From positions 62,001-126,000 of the forward strand of contig JAPJBO010000530.1 of NCBI GenBank assembly GCA_030068145.1: DNA of 64,000 nucleotides, written 5' to 3'. Source of the DNA: Diplonema papillatum. Its lineage: Eukaryota; Euglenozoa; Diplonemea; Diplonemida; Diplonemidae. Made by a program: the position numbers and the translations under genes. Below, in pieces: positions 55,401 through 61,395 of this stretch. Position 1 is the stretch's first letter. Each line of letters begins with the position of its first letter. The notes under the pieces are model-generated. The model saw only the letters and a program-made list of their open reading frames with translations, did no database searches and had not been told where the DNA came from.

Positions 55401-58286
55401 GCACAGTGGAATCTGGTTTGGGCAAAAGTTGTGGTGATATTTTCCCGCTGGTCCACGCAACGGATCTTTTTCAACGACGTTTTGCTCGCCCTCAGCTCCG
55501 ATGAAGAGAACGGTTCAAAATAGACTCGGGGACCCATAAGTATGTGTGTGGTTCGTGACTCCTCATAAGATGCAGAGCACCGGGCGGCAGGTTTACCACG
55601 GGAAGGACAGGAATCGTCCCCAGGTTGATTACAATTTCCCGCTGGTCCACGTAGCAACTTTTTCCCGACGACTTTTTGCTCGCTTTTTTCTCGGATGAAG
55701 AAAACGGTGCCAAATAGACCCGGAACCGTAAGTGGATCCCTGTGGTTCGTCGGCCTTGCATTGCCGCAGGGTACCATGGATTACCATTGCGAACACGTCC
55801 AAAACGGTCCAAAAAGGCTGCTTGCAGGGATCGATCCCCTGCAAAAAGCTTGTTTTTCAGTGGCTCTGGAAGAACAGGGGGTGTGGGAAGGCACCAGCAC
55901 AGGTGGACACCCCCTGAGAACAGGTTTTCTGGAAGATTTCGTCATCGATCTTCTCATCGACCAAAAAGTTGTCGGAACGCACGCCGGGATCGCCGAGAAA
56001 ATGGACAAATGATGAACCCAAAATGAAAAAGTTGTCAATTCCTGGTGAAAACACTAAGGGCGCGCCAATCGCGCCAAACGCGCCAGAAAACAGGTTTTCT
56101 GGCGCGGCCTGGCGCGGCTGGCGCAGGAGCCACACTGCGCCAGCGCTCTCTGTCAAAAAGAGAAAGCAGTAAGTTCGTCGGACTGCGGTCGCCATGCTGT
56201 TGGAAACTCTGATACTGAGCAACTGCCCCAGAAAAAGTGAACCTTAGGCCCAAGTTAGGGCACTCTCTTGCCAAGAGTCTTAGCAGGAGCCTCGCCAGGT
56301 GTTGGTGGAAACACCCACGGCCTGCGGAAGGTATTTCCGACCCGGTGCACGAGAAATCAGGGCTCGGAGTCCGAACTGCGGGCTCGAACCTTTCGCTTGT
56401 TGCGTGAAGGGTTTCCCTTCAGTTTTTGCTCGGAGTTGCGTTGTACTGTCATTTAGTCCCGACAACATCGTGTTTCTAACAGGCAAGCTGCACTTCAATT
56501 GTAATACACTAGTGTTTTTGGGGGGGGGGGTCTGAGACCCCCCAATTCCACGCCGTGTATCGTTATATTACAATTGAACTCAATTGTAATTGGCCCCCCC
56601 CAGTAATCAACCGTGGGTTTCCGTGCCCCCGTACAGAGGGAGCAGATTTCGAGCAGCATTTCATACTTCGCAGTCGGTCAGACTCAGAACGACTCGGACC
56701 GGTGTTTTCGTACTTCTTTCCGAGTCAGAAAAAAGTCAGACGGCCGTCTGACTCGGACCCCCGCCCCTCTCGCCGCTCGCCGTCCAGGCCGGCTTTGTCG
56801 CGGCAACTTGGCCCGCAAGGGGTGCGTCGAACAGGCTGGACTCGCAGCCGGCGCCCAGGCTGACCCCGCCACCGCAAGAGGCCGACGAGGCCCACCACGC
56901 AGCTGCCGGCCAGGCCGCTGCCAGGCTCCGCGAGCGGCAGGCCGTCACTGGATCCGGAAGTAGCAGCGGCGTTTCAGCCACAGGGCTATGCTATTTGTGC
57001 CAAAAATCCGAAAATGTTTTTCTCTTCATCTCGCACGAACCAACAAACTGGTCACTGGTTCGGTTCCTCGCTGCGTTCGAGCGTTTGTGAGCTCAGTAGT
57101 ACCGGTACTGCTGCAGTGGTGGTGTATCGGCAGACTTCCACAGATTTCCTGGCGGGTCACGCGAACTTCCAGAAGGATCGTTCAGATACAAAAAATGAAA
57201 TCGCCCGCGTTTCTTTCGCCCGTGGTCCGAATAGTGTTTTTTTGGGGGCCCGGAAATCGGCCGAAAAACGTCTAAAGAGCCATCTGGGGGTCAGACTTTT
57301 GGCTATATCGAGTTCCAAAAAGGTGCCGATACACGCCGAGGATAGCTCTTTCCATCCCAAAAAAAATTTCCGAATTTTGCTCAAAATTTGGCCTAAACAT
57401 GGCGGATCGCACGACGCAAAATCTATGACACGTTTTCGTGGAATGAGTGGTATACATACCACCCACCGTCGAAATCCTCCCACACAAACCTCGACATGGA
57501 GCCCTTTCCGATGGACGACACCGTCGTCATCGCCGGTGACCTAAACGCCCACCACCCGGACTGGTCCCACGGGGCTATTAACGCATGCGGACGGAACCTG
57601 AAGGACTGGCTCGTCGAGGTGTCGGCAGTGGTTAGCAACAACCCCGCAGTCCACACCGTGCCGCCGAGGCCGGGTATCAGAAACTCATCCCCGGATGTAG
57701 CCATCTCCTCCCGCATCCCCGGCTTCATACGCAACTGGAGGAGACTGGACCACTACCCTGTCGCCTTCGAGGTTCCGAGGGGGTACAGGCAGCCTCGGCC
57801 CCCCAGGCTTACATGGTTCTCCTGGAAACGGGCAGACTGGGAAGAGATGATGCTTCGGTTGGATGAGGAGAGCGCGACCCTCTTCTATTCATGGTACCTC
57901 CTGTATTCGACCCCCCCCAGTAAGTAGGCTGCAAGCTATTACCTGTATTCAACCCCTTGGATTTGTTACTCCACTGGTCTAATTAACCGAAAACAGGTAC
58001 GCTTTCGAACGATCAGGTTGAGCTTCTCGTGCAGGTGATCTCCAAGCCGGAGGCTTTCAAGATCCCGCTTTGGTTCCTGAACAGGAACAAGGACCCGAAG
58101 GACGGCCAGAACAGCCAGATGCTCTCCAACGGTGTTGACAACAAGCTCCGTGAGGATCTTGAAAGGTTGAAGAAGATGAGAAACCACAGAGGTCTCAGGC
58201 ACGCCTTGGGTCTCCGTGTCCGTGGTCAGCACACCAAGACCACCGGCCGCCGTGGCCGCACCGTCGGTGTGTCCAAGAAGAAGTAA
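34434..58286 (+). CDS. RPS18: 40S ribosomal protein S18 (uS13), copy A with a 23.4-kb intron
   Basis: Exon 1 is 34434-34611 and exon 2 is 57997-58286; joined in phase 1 they encode 155 residues ending [13 protein letters not shown] and TAA, identical in sequence to copy B. The protein has the RPS18 hallmarks [26 protein letters not shown] and [15 protein letters not shown]. It sits in the small-subunit head near the tRNA sites. The intron (34612-57996, 23,385 bp) keeps a GTATGC donor and an AAACAG acceptor. Compared with copy B there are 21 nucleotide differences, all synonymous: 15 in the 178-bp exon 1 and 6 in the 290-bp exon 2. This indicates selection on the protein, so copy A is or was recently functional. 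Alternatively exon 1 and exon 2 could now be separate relics, but the lack of damage argues against that. Confidence 0.75.
34780..34975 (+). repeat. GCCCGAACTT-type interspersed repeat
   Basis: Irregular units (TTAGCTTCGCCCGAACT, TTTGCTTCACCAGAACT and similar), then CTGCCGCCAGTCTCGCC and a TTAGCCGAGTGCACGTACT block. The same order occurs at 41403-41500, and inverted at 22205-22385; a short fragment is at 35668-35715. Confidence 0.75.
35776..35824. repeat. Perfect 21-bp hairpin
   Basis: CTTCTGTGGTCGATCAGAGTC and its exact reverse complement are separated by TGAAACG. Confidence 0.9.
35880..36055. repeat. Degenerate ~37-bp tandem repeat
   Basis: Units of the type CATACCGTAATGGGTTCAAA plus GTTTGGAAA repeat about four times with substitutions. 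Confidence 0.75.
36080..37423. other. Unassigned repeat-rich stretch
   Basis: Contains a block TTATAGTCCGTGTTTT with CCCCGAAACT units (36080-36180), also found at 39815-39935, and a GGGTGGATGG/GGACAGG minisatellite (36220-36360). A 140-codon minus-strand ORF (36433-36855) has no recognisable features. Confidence 0.5.
37426..38958. mobile_element. TIR element (1.5 kb), CTGGGGGGGCCCAAATACAA ends
   Basis: The left end CTGGGGGGGCCCAAATACAA is matched by the reverse complement of the right end over about 25 bp (continuing TAGGTA). TA flanks both sides (37424-37425, 38959-38960). Inside are a minus-strand tRNA-like module (B box 37692-37682, A box 37735-37725), a fragment related to the CACCCATTCC element family (about 37530-37745), AAATAAACG-rich sequence (38010-38215) and a 200-bp palindrome. 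No transposase. Confidence 0.8.
38703..38901. repeat. Approx. 200-bp palindrome
   Basis: The core 38742-38863 is a near-perfect inverted repeat: GGTGTCGGTTTTAGTCCCTC... pairs with its reverse complement ending in ..AAAACCGACACC, and the centre (CGCCAC..GTGGC) also pairs. The symmetry continues outward with mismatches through TTATTCGGCAA on both sides. It would form a hairpin with a stem of more than 55 bp. Confidence 0.88.
38960..39725 (-). pseudogene. Coding relic with C-x3-H-x4-C-x2-C motifs, cut by a TIR element
   Basis: One minus-strand frame runs from about 39725 to 38960 with a single in-frame TGA at 39273-39275. Either side of the stop lie similar metal-binding-like motifs ([12 protein letters not shown] and [12 protein letters not shown]), followed by an Arg/Lys/Pro-rich tail. 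The frame ends where the TIR element (37426-38958) begins; beyond the element's other end the flank stays open in a shifted frame for about 30 codons. It reads as a former protein gene, host or element-borne, broken by a stop and an insertion. Function unknown. Confidence 0.4.
40036..41408 (+). pseudogene. Degenerate coding region in three frames
   Basis: Starts with a 93-codon ORF ([20 protein letters not shown]..., 40036-40317) with plausible helical composition. It continues in other frames with [20 protein letters not shown] (about 40337), an acidic stretch ([17 protein letters not shown], about 40870) and a Pro/Gln-rich stretch (QPQPQPPP, about 41130). Successive frame changes suggest an old protein gene that has decayed, possibly the structural ORF of a mobile element. 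No domain recognised. Confidence 0.35.
41403..41500 (+). repeat. GCCCGAACTT-type interspersed repeat, partial
   Basis: TTAGCTTCGCCCGAACTTTA followed by the CCTCCAGTCTCGCC and TTAGCCGAGCGCACGTACTT blocks, as at 34780-34975. Confidence 0.75.
41550..42140. repeat. Tandem modules of about 200-250 bp with tRNA-like boxes
   Basis: At least three diverged copies of a module: CGCTGGTCCACGT.GCAGAC, TTTTTCG, GATCAGCTCCGATGA(A)GAGATC, TGAAAAATGGACCCGG. Read on the minus strand they contain an A-box-like TGGACCAGCG and a T-arm-like GGTATCGATACC. Related copies lie at 54580-54670 (inverted) and 55440-55740. Confidence 0.7.
42426..43450. mobile_element. TIR element (1.0 kb), CTGGGGGCTAATTAC family, with ORF
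   Basis: The left end CTGGGGGCTAATTACTATTG is inverted relative to the right end (CAATTGTACTTGGCCCCCCC), with TA on both sides. Near the right end a hairpin TTGGGGGGGTCT/GACCCCCCAA and the AATTGTAATATACTAGTG motif match the element at 54735-56603. It carries a signal-peptide ORF (42686-43015). Confidence 0.75.
42686..43015 (+). CDS. Small secreted protein with Cys/His cluster, inside TIR element
   Basis: From the ATG at 42686 the ORF has a typical signal peptide ([20 protein letters not shown], then PARA) and a 109-residue total. It ends in a Cys/His cluster, CQWHEDQK...[18 protein letters not shown], like half of a DC1/ZZ-type zinc-binding fold. The ORF also has an in-frame upstream ATG at 42626, but 42686 gives the clean signal peptide. 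It lies about 260 bp inside the element. A homologous but frame-damaged stretch ([12 protein letters not shown]...) lies at the equivalent place in the element at 54735-56603. Confidence 0.55.
   Translation: MGLPKVLGMIVSLFPLLLAWPARANYAAMSADGWDENAWLSTRSFRSAVVALSSVGGPKASGFVRCQWHEDQKVGQDAAAGERSWFCKDCDFDYCDECLPESVRWGQPQ
43481..44723. repeat. 13-bp satellite, about 96 perfect copies
   Basis: TTTGGGACCCAAG is repeated without visible variation for about 1243 bp. Each unit is nearly its own reverse complement (TTGGG-A-CCCAA). Because 13 is not a multiple of 3 and the unit lacks stops, nearly all six frames are open for 400 codons with one 13-residue period; these are not proteins. The array starts about 30 bp after a TIR element and ends 17 bp before a tRNA gene. 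Confidence 0.98.
44741..44812 (-). tRNA. tRNA-Gln (anticodon CTG)
   Basis: 72 nt on the minus strand. The acceptor stem TCTCCTA pairs with TAGGAGA, followed by discriminator A. The D arm contains TGGTGTAGTGGTTA (A box). The anticodon stem CCAGA/TCTGG encloses the loop CTCTGAA with anticodon CTG. The T arm CGCGGTTCGAATCCGCG forms a full 5-bp stem (B box GGTTCGAATCC). No intron; a T-run is not obvious immediately downstream. All arms are intact. Confidence 0.95.
44821..45209. other. Spacer with no recognised feature
   Basis: Contains an A-run and a T-run close together (44826-44856) and no ORF of interest. Confidence 0.5.
45214..47578. mobile_element. TIR element with tRNA-like modules (copy 2), split by a LINE insertion
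   Basis: Left part 45214-45690 and right part 47094-47578 are near-identical to 25577-26532, with the same CACCCATTCC ends and ATAC on both flanks (45210-45213, 47579-47582). The split is at AACCTCG. Both tRNA-like modules are preserved, one on each side of the insertion. Confidence 0.88.
45691..47093 (-). mobile_element. 5'-truncated LINE inserted into the TIR element
   Basis: The minus-strand frame 46518-47093 begins in mid-domain with the end of an RNase H ([25 protein letters not shown]) and ends with a [17 protein letters not shown] zinc-like motif. The 3' end finishes at 45691 in a short tail repeat (GAAATT units on the minus strand). CTCG is duplicated at both borders (45687-45690, 47094-47097). 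These are typical features of target-primed insertion with 5' truncation. Confidence 0.8.
47583..48323. other. Probable 3' flank/UTR of the large LINE
   Basis: No gene seen; the stretch lies downstream of the LINE reverse-transcriptase ORF in its own direction and is bounded on the left by the TIR element. Confidence 0.4.
48324..51464 (-). CDS. LINE reverse transcriptase-RNase H
   Basis: 1046 codons. RT motifs in order: [18 protein letters not shown] (about 21-38), [13 protein letters not shown] (about 73), the catalytic [15 protein letters not shown] (about 108), [13 protein letters not shown] (about 165), FADD (about 210) and FLGLVIDD. An RNase H follows with AWADGS, an [13 protein letters not shown] helix, ILSDSQSL and [22 protein letters not shown]-terminal [15 protein letters not shown] motif resembles the zinc cluster in related elements. 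The frame is open upstream of the first ATG ([13 protein letters not shown]), and the usual N-terminal RT segment with a PGPDGI-type motif is missing, so the junction with the endonuclease is a deletion plus frameshift. Confidence 0.9.
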   Translation of the reverse strand: MSWKHAFVPSNWREAHVVPVPKPGKDHSLPEGYRPISLTSVVAKLMEVMVKNRLVFLAESPDIPSVLPFCDKQGGFRRGRGTEEQVCSIVSALDNARRNQRFSCLLSFDLANAFDTVDHDRLLMVMEQRGLPPCFLLWVQAFLRDRKAAYKVDGVTGKQVPLARGVPQGTVLGPILFLFCIDELGELLADLGTSMGNTTDGQPILTLSLFADDVGVVVTGDSVDELKERAQVVVSEVEKWVEKVNMSLAYHKTKALFVRPHGMIVKAPLVLFSPSTISVQARQLLAWITSETCSFWANTPEYAQHHKKHILKLDGVDHPTVEDAKMVQARRKDGAVQLVVAHRIDWVKETKFLGLVIDDELSFNPHAERVVNIMSKRMNLLRHVSGKAWGCSTTTLRCLYLTYVLPTITYCLSVYGAYLFLPQGGRRGFTSPYLEKFERLHRRSLTYVLGCRKGISDLVATQEAGIPPIKVYIDHRLGSLYEKLKLRSLLWDRTLNAPATPLARYVDLERRAGTRDPPRETFVFNPFAPWSLRPPVAIHPSLPEGKTPAEKRSIVEKRLRALPSPDCTAWADGSVMKQSLPSPPPIGDPGFDRRQLRWQVFYNDVTTWGGAATYLEFGPSVRLTDAHGFEVRFEHGCPTISSTCPAGKFPSSTRAETVAMVETLRVLLAVLPPTDVPLEILILSDSQSLLRDLCNGPHAQKQPLMIEIWLALNELNSRGCRITIQFVYGHCGLRGNEVADKLAKDAACRHYRAMTGPSFGVTRVHPPIAAVDASTRYKSRLTREYNESMAIMAYGRAAMAGNETPFAGIVNGRVIKRRKDLTNRAEKESRQLRTGHHPLVMTMYSAEYHTMHRCDRRQLFLPCPVCGRRSRSPLEHLFVCCTDLVTQRLRDSMWAVMADKSGRTEGLKHVGTKDKLWLLLFQHPEIALRYLQEVGAIPRYRILLNDDDLLWSNAAAPAVSSDMLSAWSSQTVLSQLSSPVVPLLSSQLVPGPDISSNGSQLAGPQHESDRSPTPDLDSCTGTLRFEDALDMQAAVSTTSSSPGEWA
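51476..52774 (-). CDS. LINE apurinic-type endonuclease
   Basis: 432 codons. APE-family landmarks: SFNCRSIR (about 19-26), LLQETWL (51-57), [10 protein letters not shown] (81-90), [11 protein letters not shown] (153-163), SSPDVVISS (about 204) and the catalytic SDHLPLVF (229-236). The C-terminal part is a basic linker with [18 protein letters not shown]. It nicks target DNA to prime reverse transcription in this family. It stops at 51476 where it should run into the RT. Confidence 0.9.
   Translation of the reverse strand: MVCKPVQHPVEPPFIIIISFNCRSIRARENLPGSTDAISRGVAEHDPDVILLQETWLGEKSLLPILVGYRAFRCDRHEDGRGGGVITFVKSNIAAVELPPLTFGKDSYMECIAVELTRVGLAPLKVYNVYRAPYESEKLNMEPFTVDDNVVIAGDINAHHPDWSVGAQNAGGRILREWLQVNSAKTYNDRKTPTMEYRANARFSSPDVVISSMTPGNVWDWGVLSSWESDHLPLVFKMPRGYRQAKSRGPKRYSWKKADWKKLSGYLDERSGHLIRHQPATPAKFAERITSLLRSSIKKHVPVAKSNRPHKAWWTSELGRLEKLKAAAHKEVRDDPEDVTKRHAYEAAKCTFSEEATGAKASYWNAIMTRINRCTDIGLLYRQVRKIDGRSNHHAVPPIKVDGTFCVEAEGKADIFGDHLERLCKREIRNRS
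52871..53401 (-). CDS. Possible LINE ORF1 or its remnant
   Basis: 176 codons; basic and Pro/Ser-rich with an Arg/Lys run ([20 protein letters not shown]). No zinc knuckles or RRM are visible. Position upstream of the endonuclease is the only reason to call it ORF1. Confidence 0.35.
   Translation of the reverse strand: MVAQRTTVRLPVRDRLASSCPGFVPPYRTEQNHSSILQTYATRNAMGTSPEESHPTADQSLAPTLQSREGTGVQYVSSDPQTLFMPPPEQAVQPAPGISERTRMMNKVISKQDARAALKTGKVGDRKTAAETSQRDATQRKRRVRRSATPDPPSARDAEMSPLRGNPPADASQQQH
53440..53600 (-). repeat. Short tandem units at LINE 5' end
   Basis: About three to four units of about 45 bp containing AACCGAAAACCGTTATCAGA and CAATTTACGTAAACC on the minus strand. They lie upstream of the first LINE ORF, as promoter monomers do in some LINEs. 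Confidence 0.6.
54021..54480 (-). mobile_element. 3' fragment of a related LINE
   Basis: An uninterrupted minus-strand frame ([20 protein letters not shown]..., then [21 protein letters not shown], ending [17 protein letters not shown]) is clearly homologous to the C-terminus of the large LINE ([51 protein letters not shown]) but diverged. 5'-truncated. Confidence 0.8.
54735..56603. mobile_element. TIR element (1.9 kb), CTGGGGGGGGCTAATTAC family
   Basis: The left end CTGGGGGGGGCTAATTACTA pairs with the right end (reverse-complemented CTGGGGGGGGCCAATTACAA). TA lies outside both ends. It shares ends, an ATTGAACCGT(A)TAATACAATT sub-terminal repeat, a hairpin near the right end and a remnant secreted-protein ORF with 42426-43450. 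It contains copies of the CGCTGGTCCACG module (55440-55740) and short GGCGCGTTTGGCG repeats (55320-55410, 56055-56140). Confidence 0.85.
57195..57461. repeat. Diverged partial copy of the CACCCATTCC TIR element
   Basis: GATAGCTCTTTCCATCCCAA and the AAATCTATGACACGTTTTCG end match the right half of copies 1 and 2 with many substitutions. The A-box-like CGTGGTCCGA is still visible. Confidence 0.7.
57495..57890 (+). mobile_element. LINE endonuclease fragment
   Basis: Plus-strand frame [20 protein letters not shown]... then SSPDVAISS and [19 protein letters not shown], homologous to the endonuclease of the large LINE ([36 protein letters not shown]). The catalytic SDH has become LDH. Truncated at both ends. 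Confidence 0.85.
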
Positions 58287-59433
58287 GACTCTTCGCGTGC
58301 ACAAAGCTGTTTTCGTCGATGGCCCCGCTTTCGCTTTCTTCTTCTTCACTGGAGCAACCAGCGGCGCCTTTTGCTTCGCATCCTCCGCGGTGTGCCGAGG
58401 CTACTCGCCATATTCCATCACGTTGTGCATTGCTCGTGTCAAAGTTGTCAGCGGGTGTGCGCACTGTTGGCAGAGCTGGCGTTTCGTACTGCCACGTTGG
58501 ACACGTGCGGTATGTCACTGTGCTGCTGTTCGCGTGTGCCGTACGCACGTGCACGAGACGTGCACCTCATGGGGAGTGTGGCAGCAAATCGTCGGAGCAG
58601 CTTCCACTCCATTCTGGGTTTCTTGCGCCCCTTGGCGCTGCGCGCGCCACTTTTTTTTCCCCCTCGCAAAATCACGTCCATCAAACATCCGTTCCGTGCA
58701 TCCCAGTTTTCCGCTAACCGACTCGAGCTCTTGGCGCGTTCTAGCCCTCTTCACGCATGTGTCTTCTCTTCCCTCCTGATCCCATAGCGCCGACCGATCG
58801 GCTCGGCAGAGCCGTCATCGAGGGGTCGCTGACAAGCAACGAGGCCGGCGTTGCAAGATGACCAATGCAGTCGTGCCAAACAGCAGCGACACCCCTTAAT
58901 GCGAGCACGAGTGTACCGGGGGAAGCCTGCTACACGGGAGCCAGCAGGTGCTCGACGGTACTGGAATTACGTGCCTACGAGTCAAATTTTCTCAAACTTT
59001 TACACTCGGCACTACCTAATTACGTCTGGAGCCAACCCCAGCAACAACGTTGCAAGACGACAGTCACGATTTCCTCAAGGACACGCGCTGACTGCTCCAT
59101 GTTTCACGGAAACGACGCAGAAAAGGCGAGATCGACGAGGAGGGCTAAGAGTGACGGCTCGCACACATGCAGACATAGTTTTCCCCCGCTCAATCGCATC
59201 AGCACCGCCTATACTAGTCGCCGCAGCTGCGCCACGAGTCCGATCGACTAAGCCGCTACAGCATTCTAGATAGCAGAAGATGCTTTCACAGTCGGCTGAG
59301 ACCACTGTAGTTGTAACTTTGTGGCGTATCCGGGGCAAGGCTCAATACTACGGCGAGCTGAGTAGCGATTCTCTCCCTACTCGGAACATGTGGTCCCTCT
59401 TCCCCTGGCAGTAGATTACGTAAAGGAAAAAAG
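58287..59433. other. Spacer between the two RPS18 copies
   Basis: Short ORFs only. It includes the repeat at 58913-58990 shared with 8611-8693. The promoter of copy B should lie in the last few hundred bases; no clear motif is seen. Confidence 0.5.
58913..58990 (+). repeat. Repeat shared with 8611-8693
   Basis: GGGGAAGCCTGCTACACGGG followed by AGCCA, GACGGTACTG and GTGCCTACGAGTCAA. Confidence 0.7.
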
Positions 59434-60317
59434 ATGACGACCCTCGTGGTGCAGCAGGATGGTGAATTCCAGCACATGTTGCGTGTGCTGAACACGAACG
59501 TCGACGGTAGGCAGAAGGTGCCGTACGCGCTCCGCACGGTCAAGGGTGTCGGTCGCCGTTTGGCTTTCATGGCTTGCACCAGGGCCGGAGTCAGCCCCCA
59601 CCGCAGAGCTGGTATGTGCCATCTTTTGCACGCAATGGGCTTGAGCCATGCCTCCTCAGCTTCAACCACGCGAGTGCGTAAGCCCCTCCGGAGAAGACCC
59701 CGTCCCGCTCCCAGATTAGCCCCCCGGATCTGTGGTCGCGTCGACCTCCTTTCGCAGCATAGACACAAAGATAGCCCAAAGCATCTGCAGAATAACACGA
59801 AAAGCCTCTAGGCAAAAACCCGTTTTCACATTTCTACGCCTGGGCTTCTGCTCAGAGCAGGCGGGGATAACCTGAACCAAAACATATTCCAGCCGAGGAA
59901 TCCTGATCTTATTTCAAAGCACCGTTAACACTGTGTGACGCAGAACGTAAGGCTGGTCACGTGTTGCCCCCCTCTGTTGCTCCCTCGCTTCGTTGCTACT
60001 TGACAGTCTTGTACAAATCTGAAACAGGTACGCTCTCGAACGATCAGGTTGAGCTTCTCGTGCAGGTGATCTCCAAGCCGGAGGCGTTCAAGATCCCGCT
60101 TTGGTTCCTGAACAGGAACAAGGACCCGAAGGACGGTCAGAACAGCCAGATGCTCTCCAACGGTGTCGACAACAAGCTCCGTGAGGATCTTGAGAGGTTG
60201 AAGAAGATGAGAAACCACAGAGGTCTCAGGCACGCCTTGGGTCTCCGTGTCCGTGGTCAGCACACCAAGACCACTGGCCGCCGTGGCCGCACCGTCGGTG
60301 TGTCCAAGAAGAAGTAA
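59434..60317 (+). CDS. RPS18: 40S ribosomal protein S18 (uS13), copy B
   Basis: Exons 59434-59611 and 60028-60317, intron 416 bp at exactly the same site and phase as copy A (after HRRA, within the Gly codon). It encodes 155 residues identical to copy A. S18/uS13 binds the 18S rRNA head and contacts P-site tRNA and intersubunit bridges. A purine-rich leader (AAAGGAAAAAAG) precedes the ATG, as in copy A (AGAGAAAGAAG). The intron carries the third copy of the 66-bp dispersed repeat. The compact structure suggests this is the main expressed copy. Confidence 0.97.
59768..59834 (+). repeat. Dispersed 66-bp repeat, copy 3
   Basis: In the RPS18-B intron; matches 1971-2036 and 21348-21413. Confidence 0.85.
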
Positions 60318-61395
60318 GCAGCCTGTCCTGCACACGCCGTCTTATGCTTTTCTTTTTTCCGTGATCTGATCAACAGAAAATGAAGGGTCCCCATTTTACT
60401 TTGCCCTTCCGATTTGTACGCTACGGGCGAGTGTTGGGCGGCACGCAAAAGTCGGCTGTACCACTTGCTAATCGAGCATCGGACGCCGGCCTCAGTACGC
60501 CCGCTGGTCCATTCTTACTCGTATAGTCGGTTGGAGACACGGATTCGTATGTGAATTTGGAAGTTGGCGTTCAGCGAAGCTAGTCGTGGCCCGAGAAATC
60601 CGATGTGAGAGGCGTTCAGCCATAATCCATCCAGTAGTAGCACCACGGCACTGTCCGATCGAATAACCATAGATACCAGGGACTAGAAACTTACTGCTGT
60701 CGGAATGCGCTGGGGTGAATCCGATGGGGAGCGGACGCGGGAAGAAGCTACCCCTCCGGGGGGTTTTACACAACGCCGTCGCACTCACGGGGGACACACG
60801 GGTTGCAATGAGTACCGCTTCAGTATTTCCCACAGGGGATCGGCCTCTTGTTGTGTAGTGAGGTAGTACCACACTTTGCCAATCTGCCAGCCTTTCGCTC
60901 CGGAAGAGTCACTGTTGCCGCGCTTTCGTCGTGGTGCAGTTCGTTGTCATGTTGCAACTGTTGCTGAGGGAACCACCACGTAGCCTGCTGCTCATGCTGC
61001 CGTCATTCGAAAATGGAATCGGCCTCCAGCAGCACGTCGAGAAGAGGAACTGGTAAATCGTTGAACTGGTGAATCGTTGATTAACTGCCCAAACGAGGCT
61101 TCGCGAACTTGTGGAAACCCGAACCCGAAGAAAAAAAAACCACGAAGAAGCAGCTACCGTCTTCTCTCTCATCGTTGGACACGCAAAGCGCAGGTCTCGA
61201 CCCGCGCGCGCCAACGACCTCGAAGGTCAGGCTCCCGCCCAACATGCCGGACATCTGAGCCGTGGTACTCCCACGTCGCGACTAAGCAGTAAATCAAACC
61301 AACACATCACGACAGCCACTAAGGCCCCGAGAGACGGGGAGGAGGGGACGAACCAGAAGCAACCCACAACCAAAACACAACCCCCCCGGGCAACA
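60318..61395. other. Spacer between RPS18-B and the DUF3754 gene
   Basis: A minus-strand ORF of 126 codons (60492-60872) has no recognised features. A short segment near 60570-60605 resembles 16650-16690. The DUF3754 promoter presumably lies in the right part. Confidence 0.45.

Larger units (their letters stand above)
34706..57920. mobile_element. TIR-bounded composite of nested elements (23.2 kb) in RPS18-A intron
   Basis: The left end is CTGGGAGGGCCAAATACAAG, continuing AGGTACC. The right end, reverse-complemented, is CTGGGGGGGGTCGAATACAG, continuing GAGGTACC. TA stands directly outside each end (34704-34705, 57921-57922). Deleting everything between leaves an intron of about 170 bp. The left end also contains a perfect 30-base palindrome centred on GGTACC. 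The interior is a stack of other elements, so the simplest reading is a small TIR element that later received many insertions; a single giant element is less likely since no replication or transposase genes of its own are seen. Confidence 0.6.

Noticed and set aside
34706..57920. A single giant Maverick/Polinton-type element
   Set aside because: Two-base TA flanks, no polymerase, integrase or capsid genes, and the interior is accounted for by nested smaller elements.
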